Origin: an uncultured Alphaproteobacteria bacterium
GTDB lineage: Bacteria; Pseudomonadota; Alphaproteobacteria; RF32; CAG-239
DNA length: 64,000 nucleotides
Direction: 5' to 3'
NCBI GenBank assembly: GCA_944393695.1
Contig: CALYAY010000001.1
Span: 121,436 to 185,435, forward strand
The position numbers and the translations under genes are program-made. Positions 7,116 to 16,088 of this stretch are shown here, one piece after another. The notes beneath the pieces are model-generated. The model had not been told where the DNA came from. It did not search any database and was given only the letters and a program-made list of their open reading frames with translations. Each line of letters begins with the position of its first letter. The stretch's first letter is position 1.

Positions 7116-8861
7116 TTAATCCTCATCATAAATTAAATCATTGTCGTCATTGTTTTTCCCGCCGAATTCAGATAAATCGTCTTCCTCCTCATCATCTGTA
7201 ACTTTACGGGTTAAGGTTTCTATTTTAGCCCCCTTAAATTCTTCCATGATTGCTTTCACCAGAGGATATTCCATAATATTTTGCTTTTCGGCCTCTGATT
7301 TTGCATTTTCTTTTTGGAATAACGTTTGTTCCGGTTTTCCTCTGATTGTATCTATTTTCCAGCTTTTTCCGCTGGCCTCTTCCAGAATTTTGTGCAGATT
7401 CATAATAAAATCGGTATTGATTTTTTCTGAAATCGTCATTTTGATGTATCCGTTTTCAAACGCATCAAACGCCACATCATTTTTTATGGAATAAAGAACC
7501 AGCAGCTTTTTTGTGCTTTCCAGATAAGCCACCAAATCTTCCGGTGATTTTAATTCCAAACCGCCGGCAGAACTTTCTGCTGCCTTTGAAACTTCTTCTT
7601 TTACGGCAGTTTCATTTCTTTGCTGCCCGAAATCAACCGTTTTTTTTTGTTCGGCAGCCGGACGGAAAGCAACGGCCGATTGACCTAAATTAGAGTTTTT
7701 TTTTACGTCGTTTAAAATTTCATACGGCGTTGGCAGATTGGCGGAATAGGCGATTCTGATAAGTATCATTTCCAGGGCGTCTATCTGGGAGGGGGCAATC
7801 TGCATCTCACCGACACCCTTGATTAACATCTGCCATATCTTTGACATAATGGCAATTGGTAAAACTGCCGCTATTTTCTTTGCAAAATTTTTTTCTTCTT
7901 CCGACAAAGCCGGATCGTCACCTGCCGAAGGAATAATCCGCACTTTGGCCGCCAAATGCGTAATACTGATTAAATCTTGCAGAATTTGTATCGGATTCGC
8001 CCCGTTTCTGTATTGGTTTTGTAACAGCTCAATAACTTTATCTGTCTTTCCGTTAACCAAATTTTCAAACAACTCAAAAGTCTGGGTTCTGTCTGCCAGT
8101 CCGATCATGTTTTTAACCACATCGGTTTTAACATTTCCCATTCCCAGGGAAATTGCCTGATCCAGCAAAGACGTCGCATCTCGGGCCGAACCGTCCGCGG
8201 CTTTGGCCAGCAGCTGTAAAGCTTCTTCTTCGGCCTGTAATCCTTCGTTAGTGATGATTTTATGAAACATTTTCATCAGTTCTTCGATTTTTAATCTTTG
8301 CAGGTCAAAGCGCTGGCAGCGTGAAAGAATAGTAACCGGAACTTTGCGTATTTCGGTTGTCGCAAAAATAAACATCACATGCGAAGGCGGTTCTTCCAAT
8401 GTTTTCAGCAAAGCATTGAAAGCATTTTTTGACAACATGTGAACTTCGTCAATGATATAAATTTTATACCGGGCATTTGTCGGCTTATATCTTACGCCGT
8501 CCAGAATTTCCCGAATATCATCCACACCCGTACGAGAAGCCGCATCCAGCTCCATCACGTCAATATGTCGCCCGGCAGTAATTGCCTTGCAGTTTTCACA
8601 CACTCCGCAAGGATGCGTTGTCGGGCCGCCTTTTCCGTCCGGCCCCGTGCAGTTCAATGCTTTTGCAATGATGCGGGCGGTCGAGGTCTTGCCCACTCCC
8701 CGGATTCCCGTTAAAATATAAGCATGATGTAGCCGGTTGTTTTTTATGGCGTTTGTCAGTGTTTGCACCAAAGCATCCTGCCCCAGCAAATCATCAAATG
8801 TTTGCGGGCGATACTTTCGTGCTAAAATAACATATTGATTATCTTGAGCTTCTTCAACCAT
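7116..8861 (-). CDS. dnaX: DNA polymerase III subunit tau (gamma/tau), DnaX
   Basis: Clamp-loader ATPase, 581 aa from ATG 8861. Visible are YRPQTFDDLLGQ, Walker A GIRGVGKTS, zinc cysteines (C...HPCGVCENC), DEVHML and the SRC sensor region. Domain III is followed from about residue 380 by a low-complexity linker and a tau-specific tail. A GTG at 8897 would also be in frame but lies inside the SRP RNA gene, so 8861 is chosen. Two A9 tracts (7696-7704 and 7640-7648, codons about 386 and 405) sit exactly at the gamma/tau boundary. Slippage by one base at either gives a stop within a few codons or, in one case, about a dozen codons later (see findings). Confidence 0.95.
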   Translation of the reverse strand: MVEEAQDNQYVILARKYRPQTFDDLLGQDALVQTLTNAIKNNRLHHAYILTGIRGVGKTSTARIIAKALNCTGPDGKGGPTTHPCGVCENCKAITAGRHIDVMELDAASRTGVDDIREILDGVRYKPTNARYKIYIIDEVHMLSKNAFNALLKTLEEPPSHVMFIFATTEIRKVPVTILSRCQRFDLQRLKIEELMKMFHKIITNEGLQAEEEALQLLAKAADGSARDATSLLDQAISLGMGNVKTDVVKNMIGLADRTQTFELFENLVNGKTDKVIELLQNQYRNGANPIQILQDLISITHLAAKVRIIPSAGDDPALSEEEKNFAKKIAAVLPIAIMSKIWQMLIKGVGEMQIAPSQIDALEMILIRIAYSANLPTPYEILNDVKKNSNLGQSAVAFRPAAEQKKTVDFGQQRNETAVKEEVSKAAESSAGGLELKSPEDLVAYLESTKKLLVLYSIKNDVAFDAFENGYIKMTISEKINTDFIMNLHKILEEASGKSWKIDTIRGKPEQTLFQKENAKSEAEKQNIMEYPLVKAIMEEFKGAKIETLTRKVTDDEEEDDLSEFGGKNNDDNDLIYDED

Positions 8862-8884
8862 AATTTCACTGACTTTTCCATAAA

Positions 8885-8975
8885 AAGAGAGGAACACTGA
8901 CCTTACTCTGCTTCGTTACGGCTGCTTCCTTCCGAACCTGACCGGATTGGCGAACGACTAACCCAGTGCCCTCCT
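8885..8975 (-). ncRNA. ffs: Signal recognition particle RNA (4.5S, small bacterial type)
   Basis: On the minus strand the apical SRP domain is clear: GGTCAGG, then TTCGGAAGGAAGCAGCC, the universal GGAA tetraloop and asymmetric-loop block. The ends pair: GAGGGCACTG near 8973 with CAGTGTTCCTC near 8889. It binds Ffh and guides membrane-protein translation. Position directly upstream of dnaX is classic synteny. Exact ends are estimates from the terminal stem and the promoter. Confidence 0.93.
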
Positions 8976-8980
8976 TCCCT

Positions 8981-9009
8981 AATATTCCCGAAAAAACGCT
9001 GCATTTCAA
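8981..9009 (-). promoter_or_regulatory. Likely sigma-70 promoter of SRP RNA
   Basis: Minus strand -35 TTGAAA (9004-9009), 17-base spacer, -10 AATATT (8981-8986). Transcription would begin about 8975, matching the expected 5' end of the SRP RNA. Confidence 0.6.
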
Positions 9010-9038
9010 GGAAAAAATACCTAAACGCCAATAATTTT

Positions 9039-10550
9039 TTACTGCGGAATAACCACGTTCAGTTCTTTCAGTGACTTACGTATAATTTCCATTTCATCCT
9101 GCGGGCTTGTTTCTTTGGGTTGGTTGGCATAATCCAAAACCTGTCCGTATACGGCAATCTGAACCGCTTCCGGATTCTTGCCGTAAATCATCGGTGCCTG
9201 ATAAAATTCATCAATGACGATATTGTTTTGGGTATGTCCGTGTAAATTGCCGCTAAAGTTTTTCGGTGCTTCGTCTACGACTTTTTCTCCGTCGCTTCCG
9301 ACTTCCACAATATCCAGACTATGCTGATTGTAGCCGTCTTCAAACAATCTGAACACCCCGTTAATTCCGATATACCCTTCCGGAGAAGTAATAACCGGGT
9401 TCAAATCCATTGTCTGCTTCCGGGCCAGCGCCGCCGACAAAGCCACGGCATCATAAGCCAGAGAATAAATGCTGGCCGGTTTTTCCCCGAAAACATCATT
9501 ATACTTGCTGGCAAAATAAGCTCCGTGTGATTTTGACAAAGCCGGATACCAGGAACCATGAGCCATTGTTTCCCGGCTCATATCCGTCGTATCCCAGATA
9601 GCCGTTCCCAGAAAACGGACTTTGGGCGAATAAACATCATAATATCCGAACATAGCCAAAGCCGATTTTAATCTTACACCCGATTCCGGAATAAGCACCG
9701 CATCAAAATCCACATCACCCAGTGCCTGGATTCTTTCCAGCCGTTTTAATGCTTTTTCCGCATTCACATTACCGGCATTTGCCTGTTTTTTCAAAGAACT
9801 TCTAACCCTGGCCAGGCGTGCGCTTCTCTCATCATAATCGGTCAGAGCCTTGACTGATGCCGAGAAATCGGTTGTCTCCGGCGGATAAAATGCAATTTTT
9901 GAAACTGTAATATTATTTTTCTGCGCCGCCGCGATTGCCGCTTTGGCAATTGCTATGCCGCTGTCATTGTCCGGCAGCAGCAAAGCCAGTCGTTTACGTC
10001 CTTGTGTTGCGGCATAACCGACAATTCTTTCCACCTGTTCGTCAACCAGCAGTCCCAATGTGTAAACCTGTGGCTGTAAAACCGATGTATTGGTTGAGAA
10101 AGCAATAACCGGAACATCCCGGGATGTCGTTGTTTCTTCAATTGCCTGCACGGAAGAACTCATCAACGGGCCGAGAATTAATTTTGAATTTTGGGTCAGG
10201 GCATTTTCAATGGCGATTCTGGCCCCGCTGGACGTACTCCGCGTATCATAAAACTGTAAAATAAGATTATCTGTTTTCACATCATCAAGCGCCATTAACG
10301 CGGCATTTTTCAAACCCTGTCCGTATTTTTCGGCCTTTCCGCTCAAAGGCAGCAGCATTCCCACCCGGAAGCTGTTATCTTCTTCCTGCGGCAGATTTCC
10401 GATAAGGCTGATGGACGGCGAATTAAAATCCAAATCGTTAAATCTCTGGTCATAGCCGGATATCCGGGGAGAACTGGTTGTCTGTGTTGACTGGCAGCCG
10501 CTTAACAACAAACCGAGAAAAATAAAAACATACTTTTTTAACACTTGCAT
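9039..10550 (-). CDS. LpoA/LppC-like lipoprotein, penicillin-binding protein activator family
   Basis: The 503 aa begin with a lipoprotein signal (MQVLKKYVFIFLGLLLSGC, lipobox LSGC), so the protein is lipid-anchored and faces the periplasm. The rest resembles a type I periplasmic-binding fold: VGMLLPLSGKAEKYGQGLKNAALMAL, LILGPLMSSSVQAI, YTLGLLVDEQVERIVGYA. This matches LppC/LpoA proteins, which in gammaproteobacteria activate PBP1A; a class A PBP is encoded at 37747-39549. It is divergent from rsmI, the usual pairing. Whether it activates a PBP here is inference. Confidence 0.82.
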   Translation of the reverse strand: MQVLKKYVFIFLGLLLSGCQSTQTTSSPRISGYDQRFNDLDFNSPSISLIGNLPQEEDNSFRVGMLLPLSGKAEKYGQGLKNAALMALDDVKTDNLILQFYDTRSTSSGARIAIENALTQNSKLILGPLMSSSVQAIEETTTSRDVPVIAFSTNTSVLQPQVYTLGLLVDEQVERIVGYAATQGRKRLALLLPDNDSGIAIAKAAIAAAQKNNITVSKIAFYPPETTDFSASVKALTDYDERSARLARVRSSLKKQANAGNVNAEKALKRLERIQALGDVDFDAVLIPESGVRLKSALAMFGYYDVYSPKVRFLGTAIWDTTDMSRETMAHGSWYPALSKSHGAYFASKYNDVFGEKPASIYSLAYDAVALSAALARKQTMDLNPVITSPEGYIGINGVFRLFEDGYNQHSLDIVEVGSDGEKVVDEAPKNFSGNLHGHTQNNIVIDEFYQAPMIYGKNPEAVQIAVYGQVLDYANQPKETSPQDEMEIIRKSLKELNVVIPQ

Positions 10551-10640
10551 TTTCCCCCGAAAAACATCATTCTAAAAAACAGATACCTGCTAACAGGTTT
10601 AAATGAAAAAAAACATAATGTCAAAGAGAAAGAACACAAC

Positions 10641-11480
10641 ATGAAAAGCGGGTTATATATCGTCGCCACCCCCATCGGCAATTTACATGACATTTCCCCC
10701 CGGGCGGTTGAGGTTTTAAAAGCGGTGCAGGTTATTGCCTGCGAGGACACGCGTATTGCCAAAAAGCTTTTGTCTTTGCTTGGCATCAGTCTCAACAAAA
10801 CATTTCTGACCCTTCATGATCATAATGAAGAAGAACATGCTATCCGTTTGATTGAACTGATAAAAGAAAACGACATTTCAGCCGCTTTAATCAGCGATGC
10901 CGGCTCTCCTTTGATTTCCGACCCTGGATACAAACTGATTCGCCGCTGCCGCCGCGAAAATATTTATGTGACGGTTTTGCCCGGATGTTGTGCTTTGATT
11001 TGCGCCCTTCAGCTGTCCGGCTTGCCCACCAACCGCTTTTTATTTGCCGGTTTTCTGCCCAATCGGGACAAAGCCCGGAAAGAAGCCTTTGAACAGGTAA
11101 AAAACATAAATGCCACGGTTGTTTTTTATGAAACAGCCTCCCGGATAATCAAAAGCCTGGAAGCTGCCGCGGAAATTTTTGGCTGCCGAGAAATGGCTGT
11201 TGCCCGTGAAATCACCAAAATGTACGAAGAATGCCTTAACGGCACCGCCGGAGAATTGCTTGCTGCTTTTGCTGAAAAACAGCCCAAAGGTGAGATGGTG
11301 CTGATGATTGCCCCGGCCGGCGAAGAGGATTCTCCGTCGCTTGATATTGATGTTCTTCTGCGTGAAGAATTAAATCAACATAATCTTAAAACCGCCGTAA
11401 AAAACCTGGTAGAACGTTATCATTTGAATAAAAATGAACTTTATACCCGCGCTTTGAAGATAAAAGACCATGAACAATAA
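10641..11480 (+). CDS. rsmI: 16S rRNA (cytidine-1402-2'-O)-methyltransferase RsmI
   Basis: SAM-dependent SPOUT-unrelated (tetrapyrrole-methylase fold) enzyme that 2'-O-methylates C1402 in the ribosomal P site. LYIVATPIGNLHDISPRAVEVL, ACEDTRIAKKLL, SDAGSPLISDPGY, LPGCCALICALQLSGLPTNRF and VFYETASRI are all family blocks. The start is ATG 10641 after AAAGAGAAAG; upstream in-frame starts would run into the divergent lipoprotein start at 10550. 279 aa, normal. It overlaps yraN by 11 bases. Confidence 0.95.
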   Translation: MKSGLYIVATPIGNLHDISPRAVEVLKAVQVIACEDTRIAKKLLSLLGISLNKTFLTLHDHNEEEHAIRLIELIKENDISAALISDAGSPLISDPGYKLIRRCRRENIYVTVLPGCCALICALQLSGLPTNRFLFAGFLPNRDKARKEAFEQVKNINATVVFYETASRIIKSLEAAAEIFGCREMAVAREITKMYEECLNGTAGELLAAFAEKQPKGEMVLMIAPAGEEDSPSLDIDVLLREELNQHNLKTAVKNLVERYHLNKNELYTRALKIKDHEQ

Positions 11481-11820
11481 TCAATCCGGAAAATTTGCCG
11501 AATTTTTGGCCCGCATGTTCCTGCGCTTAAAAGGATATCATATCTGCGCAGCCAATTACATAACCGGGCGGGGAACTACTGCCGGGGAAATAGATATTAT
11601 TGCCGTCAGAGGAAAAACATTAATCTTCGTTGAAGTCAAAAAGCGCTCAACTTTGGAAAATGCGGCCTATGCCGTAACGCCAAAACAGCAAAAACGCCTG
11701 CGGACGGCCGCGGCCGGTTTTCTGGCCTCTCACCCGCGCTATAAAGACTTTGATATCCGTTTTGATGCGGTTTTGATTGTCTTGCCTTTTCGTCTGACGC
11801 ACATCCCCAATGCCTTTTAA
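11470..11820 (+). CDS. yraN: YraN family (UPF0102) nuclease-fold protein
   Basis: 116 aa with the restriction-endonuclease-like core: GKFAEFLARMFLRLKGY, then GEIDIIAVRGKTLIFVEVKKR, whose Glu, Asp and ExK arrangement fits a PD-(D/E)xK metal site, then a VTPKQQKRLRTAA helix. Its biological role is unsettled; a link to Holliday-junction processing has been suggested for the family. It overlaps the end of rsmI by 11 bases, the usual rsmI-yraN coupling, and its 3' end overlaps convergent cca by four bases. Confidence 0.9.
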   Translation: MNNNQSGKFAEFLARMFLRLKGYHICAANYITGRGTTAGEIDIIAVRGKTLIFVEVKKRSTLENAAYAVTPKQQKRLRTAAAGFLASHPRYKDFDIRFDAVLIVLPFRLTHIPNAF

Positions 11821-13058
11821 ATAGCTTTGACCGAAGCTTCCGCTGCCTGTTCCAGCAGCTTTTCGGGAGCCGGATTAAAACCGTTTTCCACCCAGATTTT
11901 TTCCAGGTTTTTCAAAATATTGCCGATTTTCCGGTTGTCATCGATTCCCGCTGCCAGAATATGTTTCCCGCTCAGCGGAAAAGTCGGAATATCGTCTTCT
12001 GCAATATGTTTCAAAATCTGTTGCAGGTTTCCCGGTTCTGCTTTATTCAGGGCAATAAGAGCCAACAGCTTGTTAAGACAAAATTCTCTGCCGTGCCAAT
12101 ACAAAAGCTTGCGGATGTTTTCTTCCTGTTCAAAATCCCGTAATTTTAAATCGCTGATTGCCAGTTTGATAAAGAGTTCTTTTTCTTTTTTTGAAAATTT
12201 AAAACGGGAGGCAATATGTTCCGCCAGCTTTTCATCCGGATTACCCAGAATAAAAAAGCGGCATACGGGACAAGAGGGAAGCTTGTACTTGTCGGATAAA
12301 TCCGTCAAAAACTGGAGCTTGTCCAGATTTTTGCTTTCCGGCATAAAATATTCCAGAATTCCGTTTTCAAACATAATTTTTAAAGTCTTTGCCGCATGCG
12401 GTGTCAAAAGCAGCTTTTGCATTTCGTCGCGGATTCTCTCAATTGAAAGCGTTTTCAACCCCTCACGGTTTTCAACACAGGCCTGTAAAGCTTTTTTGTC
12501 CGGTTCGCCTTTTCCGAAAATCGAATAAAACCTGAAAAACCTGAGGATTCGCAAATAATCTTCTTTTATGCGCTGGTTAGGATTCCCGATAAAACGGATG
12601 CTTCCTTTTTCCAAGTCTTCAATTCCGTTATAATAATCAAAGACATTTCCTTTCTCGTCGGCATAAACTGCGTTTATCGTCAAATCACGTCGTGAAGCAT
12701 CAACTGCCCAATCTGATGTGAATTCGACTTCTGCATGTCGGCCGTCGGTTTTAACATCCCGGCGCAGAGAAGTCACTTCCAGCACCTTGTCGCTGATAAG
12801 AACCCCGACTGTTCCGAATTTTATGCCGATGGGCACGGTTTTAATATGATTTTCCTCACAAGCCTCCACCAACTCTTCCGGAGACAAATCCGTAGCCAGA
12901 TCAAGATCAAAACCCTCTTCCTGCCCGGCCAGCACGTCTCTCACCGCTCCGCCCACAAAGCGCAAAACACCGCCATGAGCCTCAACGGCGCGGAAAAGTT
13001 TAAAAATATTTTCATCCTTGATAATTTTATGAATATCTATATAGTTGTCTCTCATCAT
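11817..13058 (-). CDS. cca: CCA tRNA nucleotidyltransferase / poly(A) polymerase family
   Basis: Class II nucleotidyltransferase that adds or repairs the 3' CCA of tRNAs. The N-terminal LRFVGGAVRDVLAG followed by FDLDLATD gives the catalytic DxD. RRDLTINAVYAD, a YYNGIEDLEKGSIRFIGNP segment and RIKEDYLRILRFFRFYS follow. 413 aa from ATG 13058, which has GAGG nine bases upstream; an in-frame ATG at 13082 lacks a site. The tRNA genes seen here already encode CCA, so its job is probably repair. A poly(A) polymerase activity cannot be excluded. Confidence 0.9.
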   Translation of the reverse strand: MMRDNYIDIHKIIKDENIFKLFRAVEAHGGVLRFVGGAVRDVLAGQEEGFDLDLATDLSPEELVEACEENHIKTVPIGIKFGTVGVLISDKVLEVTSLRRDVKTDGRHAEVEFTSDWAVDASRRDLTINAVYADEKGNVFDYYNGIEDLEKGSIRFIGNPNQRIKEDYLRILRFFRFYSIFGKGEPDKKALQACVENREGLKTLSIERIRDEMQKLLLTPHAAKTLKIMFENGILEYFMPESKNLDKLQFLTDLSDKYKLPSCPVCRFFILGNPDEKLAEHIASRFKFSKKEKELFIKLAISDLKLRDFEQEENIRKLLYWHGREFCLNKLLALIALNKAEPGNLQQILKHIAEDDIPTFPLSGKHILAAGIDDNRKIGNILKNLEKIWVENGFNPAPEKLLEQAAEASVKAI

Positions 13059-13152
13059 GATATTTAACCTCAAATGATGCATAAAATTAACAGTTTTTAT
13101 AGATATTTCAAATAATATTATAAAAAATAACTTTTATTGTGGGTATTCTCAA

Positions 13153-13680
13153 ATGTTAAAATCAGTTCATATTTTTTCTTTTCTTTCCGTATTGGGAATG
13201 TCGTTGCCGGCCGTTGCCGCCGCGCCTGCTTCCAAAGGCCCTCAGTTAATGGGAGAATATAAGGATTGGGCCGCTTATTTTTACGATGATCCCCAGGGAC
13301 GTGTCTGTTACATTGCCTCCACCCCCAAAAAAGATGAAGGACGCTACACCAGCCGGGGAGACATCTATGTTGTCGTAACCCACCGCCCGAAAGAGAGCAG
13401 CTTTGATGTCGTCAATTTTGTCGCCGGTTATAATTACAAGCCGGGCGCCAAGGTCACCGTCAAAATCGGTACTTTAACCTTTGAAGATTTGTTTACCGAA
13501 GGTGATAAAGCCTGGACGGTTAATTCCGCCGCCGACAAAGAATTGGTTGATGCCATGAAAAAAGGTCAGCGCATGATTGTCAAGGGCGTATCCTCCCGCG
13601 GCACCGAAACCCGTGACACTTATTCTCTTAACGGATTTATCAGCGCCTACCGGGCGATTAACGCCAAATGTCAGAGATAA
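13153..13680 (+). CDS. ialB: Invasion-associated locus B (IalB) family periplasmic protein
   Basis: 175 aa with a cleavable signal (LKSVHIFSFLSVLGMSLPAVAAAP). The mature part fits the IalB family: YKDWAAYFYDDPQGRVCYIASTPKKDEG, then DIYVVVTHRP, a beta-rich core, and a closing AINAKCQR, with two cysteines that could pair. The family is named from Bartonella, where it is linked to host-cell entry, but it is widespread in free-living alphaproteobacteria, so the name says little about lifestyle. rlmN follows after three bases and may be co-transcribed. Confidence 0.85.
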   Translation: MLKSVHIFSFLSVLGMSLPAVAAAPASKGPQLMGEYKDWAAYFYDDPQGRVCYIASTPKKDEGRYTSRGDIYVVVTHRPKESSFDVVNFVAGYNYKPGAKVTVKIGTLTFEDLFTEGDKAWTVNSAADKELVDAMKKGQRMIVKGVSSRGTETRDTYSLNGFISAYRAINAKCQR

Positions 13681-13683
13681 ACA

Positions 13684-14754
13684 ATGTCCGGTAAAATTGA
13701 ACTTGTCGGCCTCTCAAAAGAAGAACTTTCCGCCGTTATTACCGATATCGGGGAAAAATCTTTCCGGGCCAAACAGCTTTGGCAGTGGATTTATTATCAC
13801 GGTGAAACCGATTTTGATAAAATGAGCAGTCTGTCCAAAGACTTCCGTGCAAAGCTGGCACAAAATTTTACCATCACCCGCCCAAAGATAATCACTGAAC
13901 AAATCTCCTCGGACAAAACCCGCAAATGGCTGCTGGAATTTTCTGACGGCCAACGTGTTGAAACCGTTTATATTCCGGAAGAAGACCGCGGTGCCGTGTG
14001 CATTTCCACCCAGGTCGGCTGTGCCGTCGGGTGCAAATTTTGCCATACCGGCAGCCAGAAAATCACCCGCAATCTGACTGCGGCAGAAATTGTCGGTCAG
14101 TTTATGCTGGCGCGGGATGTTTATCATGAATGGCCGTCGCCCAAAAACGAAACCCGTTACCTTTCAAACATTGTTGTTATGGGAATGGGTGAGCCGCTGC
14201 ATAATATGGATAATGTCATCAAAGCCCTGAAAATCTTGACAGACGGGGAGGGGATAGCCATTTCCAAACGCCGCATAACGCTTTCCACATCAGGTATTGC
14301 TCCGAATATTATTCCGATGATTCGGGCCACCGGTGTCAAACTGGCTATCAGCCTGCATGCTCCGAATAATGAAAAACGTTCTCAGATTATGCCCATTAAC
14401 AAACGTTATCCTTTGGAAGAAGTTTTGCAGGCCTGTCACGAATATCAGCAGCTTGACGGCAGCCATTTTGTTACCTTTGAATATCTGATGCTCAAAGATT
14501 TTAATGATTCCCTGGAAGATGCGCACGAATTAATGGATTTAATGCACCGTTTTAAGATTAATGCCAAATTTAACCTGATAGCTTTTAATCCCTGGCCGGG
14601 CTGCAGCTATGAACCGAGCTCCCGCAACAGAATTATGGCTTTTTCCAAAGAACTGCAAAAGAACCGTTTTGCTGCACCGGTACGTGTTCCCCGCGGCCAG
14701 GACATTTTAGCCGCCTGCGGTCAGCTCAAATCCAAAAAAGAAACAACAGAATAA
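13684..14754 (+). CDS. rlmN: 23S rRNA/tRNA adenine-C2 methyltransferase RlmN
   Basis: Radical-SAM enzyme that methylates A2503 of 23S rRNA and A37 of some tRNAs. The CX3CX2C cluster motif is in GCAVGCKFCHTG; the MGMGEPLHNMDNV block, SLHAPNNEKRSQIMPINKRYPL, and a C-terminal VRVPRGQDILAACGQL with the conserved Cys complete the active site. 356 aa, normal length. ATG 13684 lies three bases after ialB. A weak inverted repeat (14758-14773) follows, before convergent dnaJ. Confidence 0.96.
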   Translation: MSGKIELVGLSKEELSAVITDIGEKSFRAKQLWQWIYYHGETDFDKMSSLSKDFRAKLAQNFTITRPKIITEQISSDKTRKWLLEFSDGQRVETVYIPEEDRGAVCISTQVGCAVGCKFCHTGSQKITRNLTAAEIVGQFMLARDVYHEWPSPKNETRYLSNIVVMGMGEPLHNMDNVIKALKILTDGEGIAISKRRITLSTSGIAPNIIPMIRATGVKLAISLHAPNNEKRSQIMPINKRYPLEEVLQACHEYQQLDGSHFVTFEYLMLKDFNDSLEDAHELMDLMHRFKINAKFNLIAFNPWPGCSYEPSSRNRIMAFSKELQKNRFAAPVRVPRGQDILAACGQLKSKKETTE

Positions 14755-14777
14755 AACTTATCTGCAAATAAGAAAAA

Positions 14778-15926
14778 TCAGGCCACAAACAAATCTTTTA
14801 TCTTGTCAAAAAATCCCTTTGCCTCCGGCTGACAATCTTCATCTTTGCTGATTTCCCGGAATTCTTCGAGCAATTCTTTTTGCCGCGTCGTCAGATGTGT
14901 CGGCGTTTCAACCCGGAATCTCACAAAAATATCGCCCCGCCGGGCCGAACGGATAATCGGCATTCCCGCCCCGCTGATTCTTTTTTGCTGATCGGTTTGC
15001 GTTCCGGCCGGAACCTCCACTTCAATCTTGTCTCCGTTAATGCCCGGAATTTCGATTCTTCCGCCCAGGGCCGCACATGTCATGGAAATCGGCACCCGGA
15101 CATAAAGATTAGCTCCTTCTCTGACAAAAAGCTTATGCTCTTTGACGCTGATGAAAACATACAAATCACCGTTTTGACCGCCGCGTATGCCGCTTTGCCC
15201 CTCACCGGCAATTCTCATTCTCGTATTGTCTTCAATTCCTGCCGGAATTTTAATCTTTAAGGTCTTTTCATTGTGAATGACGCCTTCTCCGTGGCATTTT
15301 TTGCATGCTTCTTTTACCACCCGTCCTTCGCCGTGGCATTTGGGGCATGTCGTTTCCATAATCATAAAACCATGCTGGGTGCGGATTTTTCCGCTTCCGT
15401 GGCAGGTCGGACAGACCGGAGCCTCTTTGCCGTCTGCCGTGCCGTGTCCGTGACATTCTTCACACGCAATTGTTCCCGGAATTTTTATTTCCTTTTCTAC
15501 TCCGGAAAAAGCCTCTTCCAGCGAAATTTCAAGATTATAACGCAAATCCGCGCCGTCTTGAGCCTGACTGCGCTGGGAGCCGTTTCTGCCCCCGCCCATA
15601 AAGTCAGAAAAAATATCACTGAAAATATCTGAAAAACCGCCTCCGCCGAAATTAAAGTCAAAACCGTTAAACGGATTCCCGCCGCCCATGCCGCCGTTGG
15701 CAAAGGCCTGATGTCCGTAACGGTCATAAGCCGCCCGTTTCTGGTCGTCTTTCAATACGTCATAAGCTTCGTTAATTTCCTTAAACTTTGCTTCAGCCTC
15801 TTTATCTCCGGGGTTGCGGTCCGGATGATATTTCATCGCCAGCCGGCGGTATGCTTTTTTTATTTCTTCTCCGCTGGCGTCTTTGGAAACCTCCAGCCTT
15901 TCGTAATAGTCTGTTTCGCTTGCCAT
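14778..15926 (-). CDS. dnaJ: Chaperone protein DnaJ
   Basis: Type I Hsp40 (382 aa) that stimulates DnaK ATPase and delivers substrates. The order is complete: J domain with HPD (residues about 34-36), Gly/Phe-rich linker, four CxxCxGxG zinc repeats ([32 protein letters not shown]), and the C-terminal substrate domain. It lies 162 bases downstream of dnaK, separated by a strong terminator, so it may have its own promoter in 15927-16033. A second J protein without zinc repeats is at 51870. Confidence 0.97.
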   Translation of the reverse strand: MASETDYYERLEVSKDASGEEIKKAYRRLAMKYHPDRNPGDKEAEAKFKEINEAYDVLKDDQKRAAYDRYGHQAFANGGMGGGNPFNGFDFNFGGGGFSDIFSDIFSDFMGGGRNGSQRSQAQDGADLRYNLEISLEEAFSGVEKEIKIPGTIACEECHGHGTADGKEAPVCPTCHGSGKIRTQHGFMIMETTCPKCHGEGRVVKEACKKCHGEGVIHNEKTLKIKIPAGIEDNTRMRIAGEGQSGIRGGQNGDLYVFISVKEHKLFVREGANLYVRVPISMTCAALGGRIEIPGINGDKIEVEVPAGTQTDQQKRISGAGMPIIRSARRGDIFVRFRVETPTHLTTRQKELLEEFREISKDEDCQPEAKGFFDKIKDLFVA

Positions 15927-16033
15927 GGCACTCTTCTTTGTTTCTTTTTTTCAAAACTTAACCAATTTACCCTCTATTTAGGATTTTTTCTCTTAAAACG
16001 CAAGTTTTTTAACGGAAGGAAATCATTTTTTAT

Positions 16034-16067
16034 AAAAAAACACCGCTTGGAAATATCCAAACGGTGT
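16034..16067 (-). terminator. Rho-independent terminator after dnaK
   Basis: On the minus strand an 11-pair stem (16057-16067 with 16040-16050, one G-U pair) closes a six-base loop and is followed by a run of seven T. It would end most dnaK transcripts before dnaJ. Confidence 0.88.
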
Positions 16068-16088
16068 TTTCTTTTGCCTGTCGGAAGC

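Noticed and set aside
8862..8897. GTG start for dnaX at 8897
   Set aside because: It lies inside the SRP RNA gene and would add residues that precede the usual DnaX start; ATG 8861 fits better.
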